The position numbers and the translations under genes were made by a program. Of a DNA stretch of 64,000 bases, positions 1 through 6,800 are shown one piece after another; the stretch's first letter is position 1; each line of letters opens with the position of its first letter. This DNA is from MGBC163016 sp910588905 (GTDB lineage: Bacteria > Actinomycetota > Coriobacteriia > Coriobacteriales > Eggerthellaceae): contig CAPGDO010000004.1 of assembly GCA_948616985.1 (NCBI GenBank), forward strand, positions 1 to 64,000, in the 5' to 3' direction. The notes beneath the pieces are model-generated. The model did no database searches. It had not been told where the DNA came from and saw only the letters and a list, made by a program, of their open reading frames with translations.

Positions 1-388
1 TCGCCATGATGCCGAAGAGCACGCTCAGCCCATAGAGCGGGATGAGCCGAGAGAGAACCACGGTGGATACGGGAACGGGGAGGGACATGACCAGGTCGTA
101 GTCCTTCAGGGAGAAGAGCGTTCCGTTAGCCTTCGTGAATGTGCTGATGATTGTTGCCATGGCGATCAAGGTCACGCCGAGCAGAGGGATGTATGTCCCT
201 AGGTCAAGCGACAGCATGGATTGGGCAATACAGGCCATGTACGCGATGACGGCGGCACCGATGAGCGCTGCTATGAGACAGATGATGCCCAGCACCCGCT
301 TCGTCTTGATGCCGTTCTCATGGAGGCGCTTGTTGATGCCGAAGAGCCCGAGGAACTGGACCTTCAGCAGGAGAGCAAGGGGCCTCAT
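1..388 (-). CDS. ABC transporter permease, partial (C-terminus outside window)
   Basis: Reading leftwards from 388, the start is MRPLALLLKVQFLGLFGINK, then hydrophobic segments at about residues 30-55 and 65-85 and a stretch resembling KDYDLVMSLPVPVS before the window edge. The ATG overlaps the stop of the upstream ATPase gene by 4 bp (ATGA), so the two are translationally coupled. The product is probably the membrane subunit of an ABC-2-like exporter whose energy comes from that ATPase. Substrate unknown. Only about 129 residues are visible, so the family is inferred mainly from the gene pair and hydrophobicity. Confidence 0.75.
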   Translation of the reverse strand, partial: MRPLALLLKVQFLGLFGINKRLHENGIKTKRVLGIICLIAALIGAAVIAYMACIAQSMLSLDLGTYIPLLGVTLIAMATIISTFTKANGTLFSLKDYDLVMSLPVPVSTVVLSRLIPLYGLSVLFGIMA

Positions 389-1140
389 CGAAGCACCTCT
401 TCGTCCTGGTCTACCATGTCAAGGAACACCTCTTCCAGGCTATCGTCGCCGACAACGCTGGCAGTGGGGCCAACGGCTTGGATGCGGCCGTTCTTGATGA
501 TGGCTATCTCATCACAGAGCTTTTCCACCACCTCCAGCACATGGCTGGAGAAGAAGATGGCGGAGCCGCGTGCGGCCAGCTCACACAGCATCTCCTTCAT
601 ATGGAAGGATGCCTCGGGATCAAGGCCAACGAAGGGCTCATCCAAGACCAAGAGGAGCGGTTCGTGCAGGAATGCGCCGATGAGCACGAGCTTCTGGCGC
701 ATGCCATGGGAGTAGGCAGAAATGAGGCTTCCCAGGTCATCGGCGATACCCAGTCGCTCTGCATAGGCACCGATGCGCTGGGCGCGAAGGTCAGCAGGCA
801 CCTCGAAGATGTCTGCCATGTAATCTAGGTACTGCATGCCGGTCAGGAATTCGTAGATGTCGGGGTTGTCGGGGACGTAGGCGGTCAGGCGCTTGCAGGC
901 GAGGGCGTCGGTGATGACCGACTGCCCAGCGATGCGGATGTCTCCTGAATCGGGCTTGGCCACTCCCACGATAGAGCGGATGAGCGTCGTCTTGCCTGCG
1001 CCGTTTGGCCCCACGAATCCGAAGATGCATCCGGCAGAGACTTCCAAGGACACGCTGTCCAGCGCACGCTTCTCCCCGAATACCCGGGTGACATCCTTCA
1101 CGACCAGGATGGGGCGTCCTGTCTTGCGATCATTTCCCAT
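385..1140 (-). CDS. ABC transporter ATP-binding protein
   Basis: This 251-aa nucleotide-binding subunit has the full set of ABC motifs: Walker A GPNGAGKTT near residue 44, a signature-like YSHGMRQK near 140, and Walker B LLLVLDEPFVGLDPEA near 160. Like most exporter ATPases of the CcmA/YhaQ type, it has no fused membrane domain. The ATG is preceded by a good ribosome binding site (GGAGGAG, 7-8 nt upstream on the minus strand). It is the first gene of the pair, overlapping the permease gene by 4 bp. A short palindrome just upstream may be its operator. The transported substrate cannot be told from sequence. Confidence 0.9.
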   Translation of the reverse strand: MGNDRKTGRPILVVKDVTRVFGEKRALDSVSLEVSAGCIFGFVGPNGAGKTTLIRSIVGVAKPDSGDIRIAGQSVITDALACKRLTAYVPDNPDIYEFLTGMQYLDYMADIFEVPADLRAQRIGAYAERLGIADDLGSLISAYSHGMRQKLVLIGAFLHEPLLLVLDEPFVGLDPEASFHMKEMLCELAARGSAIFFSSHVLEVVEKLCDEIAIIKNGRIQAVGPTASVVGDDSLEEVFLDMVDQDEEVLR

Positions 1141-1183
1141 GGTGTGGCTCCTCCTTCAGGTTCCTATGGTGAGATGATGTATT

Positions 1184-1202
1184 GTTATATCTATACTATA
1201 AC
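1184..1202 (-). promoter_or_regulatory. Palindromic operator/promoter upstream of the ABC genes
   Basis: GTTATA and TATAAC arms flank a 7-bp centre, 44 bp upstream of the ATPase start. The site overlaps AT-rich hexamers that could be the -10 element on the minus strand. Inverted repeats of this GTnTA...TAnAC look are known for YtrA-type GntR repressors of small ABC exporters. No such regulator gene lies in the visible part of the locus, so the assignment is inference. Confidence 0.4.
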
Positions 1203-1244
1203 AGATGGAACAGATTGACGAGAGAGAGAAGAGGGAAGAGCGAA

Positions 1245-1327
1245 CGCAGTCGAACCCTCCGGGTTCTCATCCCGTCGGGGTAGCTGCTTTATGCATAAGG
1301 GAACACATTCAAGATAGTGTCATGTAC
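1245..1327. repeat. Degenerate partial copy of the tRNA-Ser-linked 205-bp repeat
   Basis: The stretch with tcgaaccct-ccgggttctcatccc and the following gggtagctgctttatgc resembles the last third of the two intact 205-bp repeats to its right, with many substitutions. It ends exactly where the first intact copy begins. I read it as an older, decayed unit. The rest of the gap back to about 1203 shows no gene. Confidence 0.55.
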
Positions 1328-1737
1328 TGGCGGAGAGGCAGGGATTAGCTCGCGTCAAGTTTCCGCAAAACATCGCTACGCGATCTTTTGCTCAGTCGCT
1401 TCGCGACACCTTGACCCTCGCTGTTCGCGGTGGGCATCTGACGATACACCGCGAATCGAACCCTACGGGTTCTCATCCCTAACGGGTAGGTGCTCTATGC
1501 GCAAGCATGAGATCCAGGGTTGCATCACGAACTGGCGGAGAGGCAGGGATTAGCTCGCGTCAAGTTTCCGCAAAACATCGCTACGCGATCTTTTGCTCAG
1601 TCGCTTCGCGACACCTTGACCCTCGCTGTTCGCGGTGGGCATCTGACGATACACCGCGAATCGAACCCTACGGGTTCTCATCCCTAACGGGTAGGTGCTC
1701 TATGCGCAAGCATGGGATTCAGGGCAGCATCAAAAAC
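1328..1737. repeat. Two tandem 205-bp repeats carrying tRNA-Ser 3' ends
   Basis: Copies at 1328-1532 and 1533-1737 are almost identical; the few differences are in the last ~25 bp. A third register begins at 1738 with the real tRNA-Ser gene, so the period is exactly 205 bp. Each copy opens with the reverse complement of the tRNA 3' end including CCA (about 19 bp). It then holds several short hairpins: ATCGC/GCGAT, GTCGC/GCGAC, TTCGCGGTG/CACCGCGAA and GAACCC/GGGTTC. On the tRNA's own strand the array lies immediately downstream of the gene. Reading frames through it (for example around 1507-2226) are repeat artefacts. Confidence 0.9.
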
Positions 1738-1830
1738 TGGCGGAGAGGCAGGGATTCGAACCCTGGATACCGCTTAACACGGCATAACGGTTTTCGAGAC
1801 CGCCGCATTCAACCGCTCTGCCACCTCTCC
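1738..1830 (-). tRNA. tRNA-Ser (anticodon CGA), CCA encoded
   Basis: On the minus strand a 7-bp acceptor stem GGAGAGG/CCTCTCC, discriminator G and an encoded CCA enclose a class II tRNA with a long variable arm and a GGTTCGAATCC T-arm. The anticodon loop CTCGAAA gives anticodon CGA, reading UCG. The 3' end is the seam with the 205-bp tandem repeats. Confidence 0.95.
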
Positions 1831-2009
1831 GCAAAGTCTCGTCATTATGCCACAAGACGTTCTTGGATATGCAGCGGTATTGGCAAAGCTAGCGAGGGTT
1901 CTTCTGGTGCACGAGATTCACTCGCCGCGCGGCCGAGCAACCTATGGGCTGTGAGGGCAAGCGTAAAAGGGAGAAGATCGTGTGTCAGAAGAAGCCGCAG
2001 CGTCAATTC

Positions 2010-2039
2010 ATTACGCGGTCCGCGCCGCGGCCGCGTAAT
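2010..2039. other. GC-rich stem-loop between the two tRNA-Ser genes
   Basis: ATTACGCGG and CCGCGTAAT are perfect 9-bp arms around a 12-nt GC-rich loop, just beyond the 3' end of the second tRNA-Ser. It could stop or process the tRNA transcript, but no U-run follows the stem on either strand, so it is not a standard intrinsic terminator. Confidence 0.4.
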
Positions 2040-2047
2040 AGAAAAAG

Positions 2048-2139
2048 TGGCGGAGAGGCAGGGATTTGAACCCTGGATACGCTTTTGGCGCATACACGAT
2101 TTCCAATCGTGCTCCTTCGGCCAGCTCGGACACCTCTCC
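2048..2139 (-). tRNA. tRNA-Ser (anticodon GGA), CCA encoded
   Basis: This is a class II tRNA on the minus strand with acceptor GGAGAGG/CCTCTCC, discriminator G, encoded CCA, a long variable arm and T-loop GGTTCAAATCC. The loop TTGGAAA gives anticodon GGA, reading UCC/UCU. It shares its acceptor and T-stem sequence with the neighbouring tRNA-Ser(CGA), but this copy has no downstream tandem repeats. Confidence 0.95.
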
Positions 2140-2169
2140 GTGTTCAGCGGCTGCGATCAGCAACGCAGA

Positions 2170-2199
2170 AGTATAAACCAAAGCCGCGTCACTCTTCAA
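2170..2199 (-). promoter_or_regulatory. Promoter of tRNA-Ser(GGA)
   Basis: On the minus strand TTGAAG (2199-2194) and TATACT (2175-2170) are 18 bp apart, placing the transcript start about 20 nt before the tRNA 5' end. Confidence 0.6.
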
Positions 2200-2336
2200 C
2201 AGGTTCTTGAGAATCCACACGCCTAAAGGAAGTAATCATTCATCCACATTGGGGGATTGCTGTTTGCACATGGATTAAACTAGGGCGAACCATCGAATCG
2301 TGGAAAACCAGTCCAACCCTGTGCGAGGAGGGCCCC

Positions 2337-2843
2337 ATGGCTGACCGTACTGTTGAGAATCCGGGGACTGAAGTCCCTCAGATGCCTGAGATCCTTGAGC
2401 GTGTGCTGCTGTATGCCATTGACGAAGGCAAGCAGAAGATGGAAACAGGGGATGAGATCACCCCGTTCACCTGTTTGGTGGTCCATGAGAGTGTTTTCAT
2501 TGAGACCCATCCGGGCAAAGAGGCCCAAGAATGCTTCACCCTGGCCCAGCATACGGTGCAGGGAGCGCGCGGGGCTTCAGCTTATGCCTTCTGCTATGAC
2601 GGTTACATTGAGACCAGCGAAGGCGTGAAGGATGCCATCATCTCCGAGGGAGGCATCCCGGGAGATGCTGATGGCTATGCCATCGGCCTGCTCTACACCG
2701 TTGGCCCTGATGGGAAGCCGCAGTTCAATGACAGCCCTTCCTACATAGGGAAGGCCCCGAACTTCATGGATAACCTGCGGGATGCCACAGAATATGCAGA
2801 AGGCGAGATAGACGCCCGTTACACAGACGTGCTCGAGGATTAA
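2337..2843 (+). CDS. Conserved hypothetical protein, 168 aa
   Basis: This is an acidic soluble protein with no signal peptide or membrane segment. It opens MADRTVENPGTEVPQMPEIL and ends in an acidic tail, RYTDVLED. A GAGGAGGG ribosome binding site lies just before the ATG, and a strong terminator follows, so it is a monocistronic unit. I do not recognise a named domain. The central part (FTCLVVHESVFIETHPGKEA and an AYAFCYDGYIET stretch) looks like an alternating alpha/beta fold. It sits between tRNA genes and the ribosomal operon with no functional link visible. Confidence 0.8.
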   Translation: MADRTVENPGTEVPQMPEILERVLLYAIDEGKQKMETGDEITPFTCLVVHESVFIETHPGKEAQECFTLAQHTVQGARGASAYAFCYDGYIETSEGVKDAIISEGGIPGDADGYAIGLLYTVGPDGKPQFNDSPSYIGKAPNFMDNLRDATEYAEGEIDARYTDVLED

Positions 2844-2892
2844 CGGCGGGTCATATCAGGTTCAGATGAAGGAATCTGACAGATCGAAGGTG

Positions 2893-2919
2893 AAAGGGCG
2901 CTAAAAGGCGCCCTTTCTC
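2893..2919 (+). terminator. Intrinsic terminator after the 168-aa gene
   Basis: AAAGGGCGC and GCGCCCTTT form a 9-bp stem around a 6-nt loop, ending in TTTCTC. About 50 bp past the stop codon. Confidence 0.8.
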
Positions 2920-3149
2920 ATGGAAGGACCAAGCGGATCCTTGGGTAATAGCACAAGGATCTTGATCGAACCATGGTCGCGAAAGGCAGCAGATCCGCCA
3001 AACATCTGTCAGATGCGCTGGGTATGGTGTTCTCGTGGCTTCGGGGTGGCTCGCATCCAGAGCGAAAACAATCGGCCAAACAGTGGCTCTGCAGATCGGG
3101 CGCCTCGAAGCAGCTCATCAGATCAGTGTGGAGAAGATGGGCGAGATGG
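2920..3149. other. Intergenic region without a convincing gene
   Basis: Short frames on both strands (for example a basic 68-codon plus-strand frame from 2973) lack ribosome binding sites, and that one runs through the rpsF promoter. I see no repeat or RNA gene here; it seems to be spacer upstream of the ribosomal operon. Confidence 0.4.
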
Positions 3150-3177
3150 TTGCGAAGCGAGGCTGTTCTGCTAGAAT
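3150..3177 (+). promoter_or_regulatory. Promoter of the rpsF-ssb-rpsR-rplI operon
   Basis: TTGCGA (3150-3155) and TAGAAT (3172-3177) are 16 bp apart, with an extended -10 TG at 3169-3170. The leader would be about 57 nt. Confidence 0.75.
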
Positions 3178-3191
3178 AGGCGGGCTGTCCT

Positions 3192-3215
3192 GCTCCGGGA
3201 CCACCTGACCGGAGC
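3192..3215 (+). promoter_or_regulatory. Leader hairpin before rpsF (possible S6:S18 autoregulatory element)
   Basis: GCTCCGG and CCGGAGC form a 7-bp stem in the rpsF leader, followed by CCG and then the ribosome binding site AGAGGAGG. Many bacteria have an S6:S18-binding leader in this position with a CCG motif. The match to that motif here is loose, so this is inference from position plus the visible stem. Confidence 0.35.
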
Positions 3216-3240
3216 CGTTTAGACCAGAGGAGGTGAGCTG

Positions 3241-3534
3241 ATGAAGGCTTACGAACTGCTGTATTTTGTCGCTCCGACCACTGAAGATGACGTTCGCGCT
3301 GCGGTGCAGACGCGCATCGAGACTGTCGTCAAGGATGCCAAGGGCCAGATCGACAACGTAGAAGACTGGGGAAGGCGCAAGCTGGCCTATGAGGTCAATG
3401 GCTTGACGGATGCCGATTACATCCTCGTTGATTTCCACACTGATCCGACGAACATCGCAGAGCTGGATCGCGTTCTGCGCATCACCGACGCTGTGGCGCG
3501 TCACATGATCGTTGCACGTACTGACCGAGATTAG
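3241..3534 (+). CDS. rpsF: 30S ribosomal protein S6
   Basis: The 97-aa protein has the S6 hallmarks: MKAYELLYFV at the start, DWGRRKLAYEVNG near residue 40 and a final strand ending RHMIVARTD. S6 binds S18 on the platform of the small subunit. The gene opens the conserved rpsF-ssb-rpsR-rplI-dnaB order. A strong AGAGGAGGTGA ribosome binding site precedes the ATG, and ssb follows 24 bp after the stop. Length is normal for the family. Confidence 0.97.
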   Translation: MKAYELLYFVAPTTEDDVRAAVQTRIETVVKDAKGQIDNVEDWGRRKLAYEVNGLTDADYILVDFHTDPTNIAELDRVLRITDAVARHMIVARTDRD

Positions 3535-3558
3535 TTTGGGATTCGAAGAAGGAAGACT

Positions 3559-4002
3559 ATGAGCATCAATCGAGTTGTCATCAGCGGGAACCTGACCCGT
3601 GACCCAGAGCTTCGCACAACGGCATCGGGAATGCCCATCATGTCCCTGGGCGTGGCGGTGAATGACCGCCGCAAGAACAACCAGACGGGCGAGTGGGAAG
3701 ATTACGCGAACTTCATCGACTGCACGATGTTCGGTACCCGTGCTCAGAACATCCAACGCTTCCTTTCCAAGGGGACGAAGGTCACCATAGAGGGCAAGCT
3801 GCGGTGGAGCCAGTGGGAGCGTGACGGGCAGAAGCGGTCCAAGATCGAGGTCATCGTGGATGATATCGATTTCGGCGGCAACCGCAATGGTGGCGGCAGC
3901 GACTCAGGCTCTTTCAGCAATGATGTCGCTGCGTACAGCGCTCCGTCGACTCCGGTTGTTGACACGTCGTCTTCCGTGTACGACGAAGACATACCATTCT
4001 AG
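3559..4002 (+). CDS. ssb: Single-stranded DNA-binding protein
   Basis: This 147-aa protein begins with the OB-fold sequence MSINRVVISGNLTRDPELRTT and continues through FIDCTMFGTRAQN and KGTKVTIEGKLRWSQWERDGQKR. After residue ~105 comes a flexible Gly/Ser/Asn tail ending in the acidic tip VYDEDIPF, the conserved site where SSB recruits DNA repair and replication partners. Its place between rpsF and rpsR is the standard bacterial order, and it is co-transcribed with them. Confidence 0.97.
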   Translation: MSINRVVISGNLTRDPELRTTASGMPIMSLGVAVNDRRKNNQTGEWEDYANFIDCTMFGTRAQNIQRFLSKGTKVTIEGKLRWSQWERDGQKRSKIEVIVDDIDFGGNRNGGGSDSGSFSNDVAAYSAPSTPVVDTSSSVYDEDIPF

Positions 4003-4019
4003 AAAGACCGAGGTAAACC

Positions 4020-4283
4020 ATGGCCGATTACGCTAAGCAGCCTCGTCGCAAGCAGTGCCAGTTCTGCAAGGACGAAACTGAGTTCATTGATTACAAGGAT
4101 ACTCAGATGCTGCGCAAGTACACCACAGATCGCGGCAAGATCAAGCCGCGGCGTGTCACTGGTGCCTGCAACCAGCACCAGCGTGACATCGCGAACGCCA
4201 TCAAACGCGCTCGCATCATGGCGCTCATCCCTTACTCTGTTCCTGCGGTTAGCGGGCGCGGCGACCGTCGCCGCAATCGTTAG
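4020..4283 (+). CDS. rpsR: 30S ribosomal protein S18
   Basis: At 87 aa this is a normal S18, with the core FIDYKDTQMLRKYTTDRGKIKPRRVTG split over residues ~22-48 and a basic tail GRGDRRRNR. It carries a CxxC (CQFC, residues 13-16) plus a later CNQH, so it is a zinc-binding C+ form rather than a C- form; such forms often have zinc-regulated paralogues elsewhere in the genome. The gene lies 17 bp after ssb and 10 bp before rplI. Confidence 0.96.
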   Translation: MADYAKQPRRKQCQFCKDETEFIDYKDTQMLRKYTTDRGKIKPRRVTGACNQHQRDIANAIKRARIMALIPYSVPAVSGRGDRRRNR

Positions 4284-4293
4284 GAGGTAAGAG

Positions 4294-4872
4294 ATGGAAG
4301 TCATTCTGCTTAAAGAGCTTCGTGGACGCGGCGGTGAAGGCGACGTCATCAACGTCTCCCGCGGCTTCGCGAACAACTACCTCCTGCGCCAGGGCTATGC
4401 CGTCAAGGCAACCCCGGGCAACCTCAAGCAGCTGGAGCAGCGTCGCAAGAACATCGAGCAGCGCGAAGTGGTTCGCGTGGCCGATGCCACCGCGCTGGCC
4501 GAGAAGCTTGCCAACGCTACCGTGACCATCATGGCTCAGGTGGGCGAAGAGGGCCAGCTCTTCGGCTCTGTCACCGCTCCCATGATCGCCGATGCCATCG
4601 CTGAGCAGTTCGATCTTGAGATCGACCGTCGCCGCGTTGAGCTGGGCAAGCCCATCAAGGTCGTAGGCGAGTACGAGATCCCTGTCGGGTTCTATCGTGA
4701 CATCAAGGCCAACGTCAAGGTGGTCGTCACGGGTGATTCCGTGGAAGATGCAGCTGAGAACGCCGAGGCAGCCGGTGAGGCTGTGGCGGATGCCATCGAA
4801 GAGGCTGTGGAAGCCGAAGCGGTGGCCGAGGAAGCTGCAGAAGCTGTTGAGGCTGCAGAAGACAGCGAGTAG
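4294..4872 (+). CDS. rplI: 50S ribosomal protein L9 with acidic C-terminal extension
   Basis: The N-terminal L9 domain is clear (MEVILLKELRGRGGEGDVINV and RGFANNYLLRQGYA), followed by the connecting helix and a C-terminal domain ending around residue 150 (VGFYRDIKANVKVVV). The protein is 192 aa, about 40 longer than usual. The extra part is almost entirely Ala, Glu and Val, a low-complexity acidic tail. A preceding TAGGAGG ribosome binding site sits close to the rpsR stop, and an intrinsic terminator follows. Confidence 0.96.
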   Translation: MEVILLKELRGRGGEGDVINVSRGFANNYLLRQGYAVKATPGNLKQLEQRRKNIEQREVVRVADATALAEKLANATVTIMAQVGEEGQLFGSVTAPMIADAIAEQFDLEIDRRRVELGKPIKVVGEYEIPVGFYRDIKANVKVVVTGDSVEDAAENAEAAGEAVADAIEEAVEAEAVAEEAAEAVEAAEDSE

Positions 4873-4894
4873 CCCTTCAGCATCAAAGTTTGCA

Positions 4895-4924
4895 AAGAGC
4901 CTCTCTTCCCGGGAGGCTCTTCTT
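4895..4924 (+). terminator. Terminator between rplI and dnaB
   Basis: AAGAGCCTC and GAGGCTCTT form a 9-bp stem around a 9-nt loop ending in TTCTTG, 22 bp past rplI. dnaB begins only 16 bp later with no obvious promoter between, so read-through probably supplies dnaB mRNA. Confidence 0.7.
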
Positions 4925-4939
4925 GATTGAGAGGTCCTG

Positions 4940-6361
4940 ATGCCTGATAACGCTTCTGATAGGTCGGCTCGGTCCACCGGAGTCTCTGCGGAGAAGCGCG
5001 CTCAGCTACCCGCGGATGTTGAGGCGGAGAAATCCGTTCTGGCCGCTTGTATGCTGAGCCCGGATGTCTGCGACGAGGTCATCATCTCCCTTAAGCCCGA
5101 GAACTTCTTCCGCCCTGCCCATCGCACCATCTTCGATGCCATCAGCGAGATGGTCCGTGAAGGATTGAATCCGGATGTCATCTCCTTGGCGGACAAGCTC
5201 TCTGTGAAGGGGGCGCTGGAGACCATCGGCGGGCGCATCTATCTGACGGACCTGAATGCCAACACCTTCGCCCTCACGAACTGGCGCAAGCATACTGACA
5301 TCGTCAAGCGCACGGCTATCCAGCGGGAGCTCATCCGAGCGGCTGCTGAGATCAACGCCCTGGCCTATGATGCGCCGGAGGATCTCAACGAAGTAGTAGA
5401 TGAGGCCGAGCAGACGCTCTTCAATGTGACGGAGAAGCGCGTCTCCAGTTCGTTCCAATCCATGAACACGCTGGTCACAGAGGCTTTTTCCGAACTGGAG
5501 AAGATCTCTCAGCAGCAAGATAAGATGATCGGCGTGCCTACCGGATTCAAGGATGCGGATGACCTGTTCCATGGCTTCCGTCCTGGGGATCTGGTGATCC
5601 TCGCAGCCCGCCCAGGTGTGGGCAAGACGGCCTTCGCGCTGAATCTGGCAGTGAATGCGGCTAAGAGCGGCACGGCCGTGGCCTTCTTCTCCTTGGAGAT
5701 GAGCGCCAGCCAGCTCACCCAACGTATCCTCTGCGCAGAAGCCCTCGTATCCCTTAACAACGTGCGCTCCGGCAACGTGAAGAAGGGGGACTGGGGAGCC
5801 ATCGTCGACGCGTCGAACCGGCTCTCTCAGATAGAGATGTACATCGATGACACCCCGGGCCTCTCTATCATGGAGGCTCGTGCGAAGGCCCGTCGAGAGC
5901 TACGGCATGTGGTGGGAACGAGCAAGAAGGGCCTCATCGTGGTGGACTACCTGCAGCTCATGCAGCCGCCTACGGTACGCCGGGACGGCAACCGTGCCGT
6001 TGAGGTGGGCGAGATATCCCGTGGCCTCAAGGTACTGGCAAAGGAGATGGGGATGCCCGTCATCGCTTTGTCCCAGCTGAACCGTGCGGTGGAGCTTCGT
6101 GGGAAGAAGAAGCGCCCCATGTTGGCCGACCTGCGTGAATCCGGCTCTATCGAGCAGGACGCTGATATCGTCATGTTCATCGACCGCTCCATGAACGAGG
6201 AAGAGGCCGAGAGCAGTGACCGCCCTGACTTGAACCAAGCAGAACTCCAGGTGGCGAAGCATCGTAACGGTCCCACTCGGGATATCATGCTGTCCTTCAG
6301 CCCCGAATTCACCAAGTTCGGAGACTGGGTGGACAATTCCTACGCAGGGGATTATGTCTGA
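4940..6361 (+). CDS. dnaB: Replicative DNA helicase DnaB
   Basis: This 473-aa protein has the DnaB architecture. The N-terminal domain opens LPADVEAEKSVLAACMLS (residues ~24-41). The RecA-type ATPase domain starts near residue 200, with Walker A AARPGVGKTAF, Walker B LIVVDYLQLM, and the late motifs LSQLNRAVE and LRESGSIEQDADIVMFIDR. It forms the hexameric 5'-3' helicase of the replication fork. Placement after rplI is the common bacterial arrangement. No intein or insertion is present. The last base of its stop is the first base of the next gene's start. Confidence 0.97.
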   Translation: MPDNASDRSARSTGVSAEKRAQLPADVEAEKSVLAACMLSPDVCDEVIISLKPENFFRPAHRTIFDAISEMVREGLNPDVISLADKLSVKGALETIGGRIYLTDLNANTFALTNWRKHTDIVKRTAIQRELIRAAAEINALAYDAPEDLNEVVDEAEQTLFNVTEKRVSSSFQSMNTLVTEAFSELEKISQQQDKMIGVPTGFKDADDLFHGFRPGDLVILAARPGVGKTAFALNLAVNAAKSGTAVAFFSLEMSASQLTQRILCAEALVSLNNVRSGNVKKGDWGAIVDASNRLSQIEMYIDDTPGLSIMEARAKARRELRHVVGTSKKGLIVVDYLQLMQPPTVRRDGNRAVEVGEISRGLKVLAKEMGMPVIALSQLNRAVELRGKKKRPMLADLRESGSIEQDADIVMFIDRSMNEEEAESSDRPDLNQAELQVAKHRNGPTRDIMLSFSPEFTKFGDWVDNSYAGDYV

Positions 6362-6714
6362 TGAAAGATGAGCGCGAAGCAGCGGCCCAGGAAGAGTCTC
6401 AGCAGGCGTTGAAGGCTACAGCCGCTGAGCTGGTCCGTGACCGCCAACTGACAGAGCGCGAAGAATCCCTGATGCTGGCCTTGGCCAAGCAGATAGGGCT
6501 GGATTCCCGCATCCGCGTTCATTATTACGTGAAGATCGGCGTGTCGGTCTTCCTCTGCGCGCTGCTGCTCTTGATCGGCGTGCCCGTCTTCATGGAAAGC
6601 CGCGTGACCGGCAGCTTGGCCTATACGGCTTTGGGCGTCGTGCTCGTAGGCTTCGGCCTGTTGCTGGCCGTGGCGGCGGTGGTCCTGCTGTTCCGCCCTC
6701 CGTTCAAGAAGTAG
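6361..6714 (+). CDS. Small two-helix membrane protein
   Basis: The gene overlaps the dnaB stop (TGATG), so it is translationally coupled. The 117-aa product has a charged cytoplasmic N-terminus of about 55 residues (rich in Glu, Gln and Arg). Two hydrophobic helices follow, near residues 58-80 and 85-110, and the end is basic (FRPPFKK). No enzyme motif is visible and I do not recognise the family. Coupling to dnaB may only reflect operon position. Confidence 0.8.
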   Translation: MKDEREAAAQEESQQALKATAAELVRDRQLTEREESLMLALAKQIGLDSRIRVHYYVKIGVSVFLCALLLLIGVPVFMESRVTGSLAYTALGVVLVGFGLLLAVAAVVLLFRPPFKK

Positions 6715-6759
6715 GTCTCCTCCGAACGTTGTGTGGCCGCCGCTTCATGCCTGCGCATA

Positions 6760-6765
6760 TATAAT
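6760..6765 (+). promoter_or_regulatory. -10 element of purA
   Basis: A perfect TATAAT lies 36 bp before the purA start. No good -35 hexamer is found at the usual distance, so the box is called on the -10 alone. Confidence 0.5.
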
Positions 6766-6800
6766 GGTCCGCAGGTAAGGCTACCCGGAAAGGCGGAGAC

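Noticed and set aside
1328..1737. CRISPR array
   Set aside because: Only two long tandem units with no spacers between repeats, and no cas genes in the window.
1507..2226. A 239-codon plus-strand reading frame through the tRNA-Ser region
   Set aside because: It runs across the 205-bp repeats and antisense through both tRNA-Ser genes and has no ribosome binding site. The shared protein sequence with the 1317-1553 frame is only the DNA repeat.
2973..3179. A 68-codon basic frame upstream of rpsF
   Set aside because: It overlaps the rpsF promoter, lacks a ribosome binding site and is rich in Arg/Trp/Ser as expected of random GC-rich DNA.
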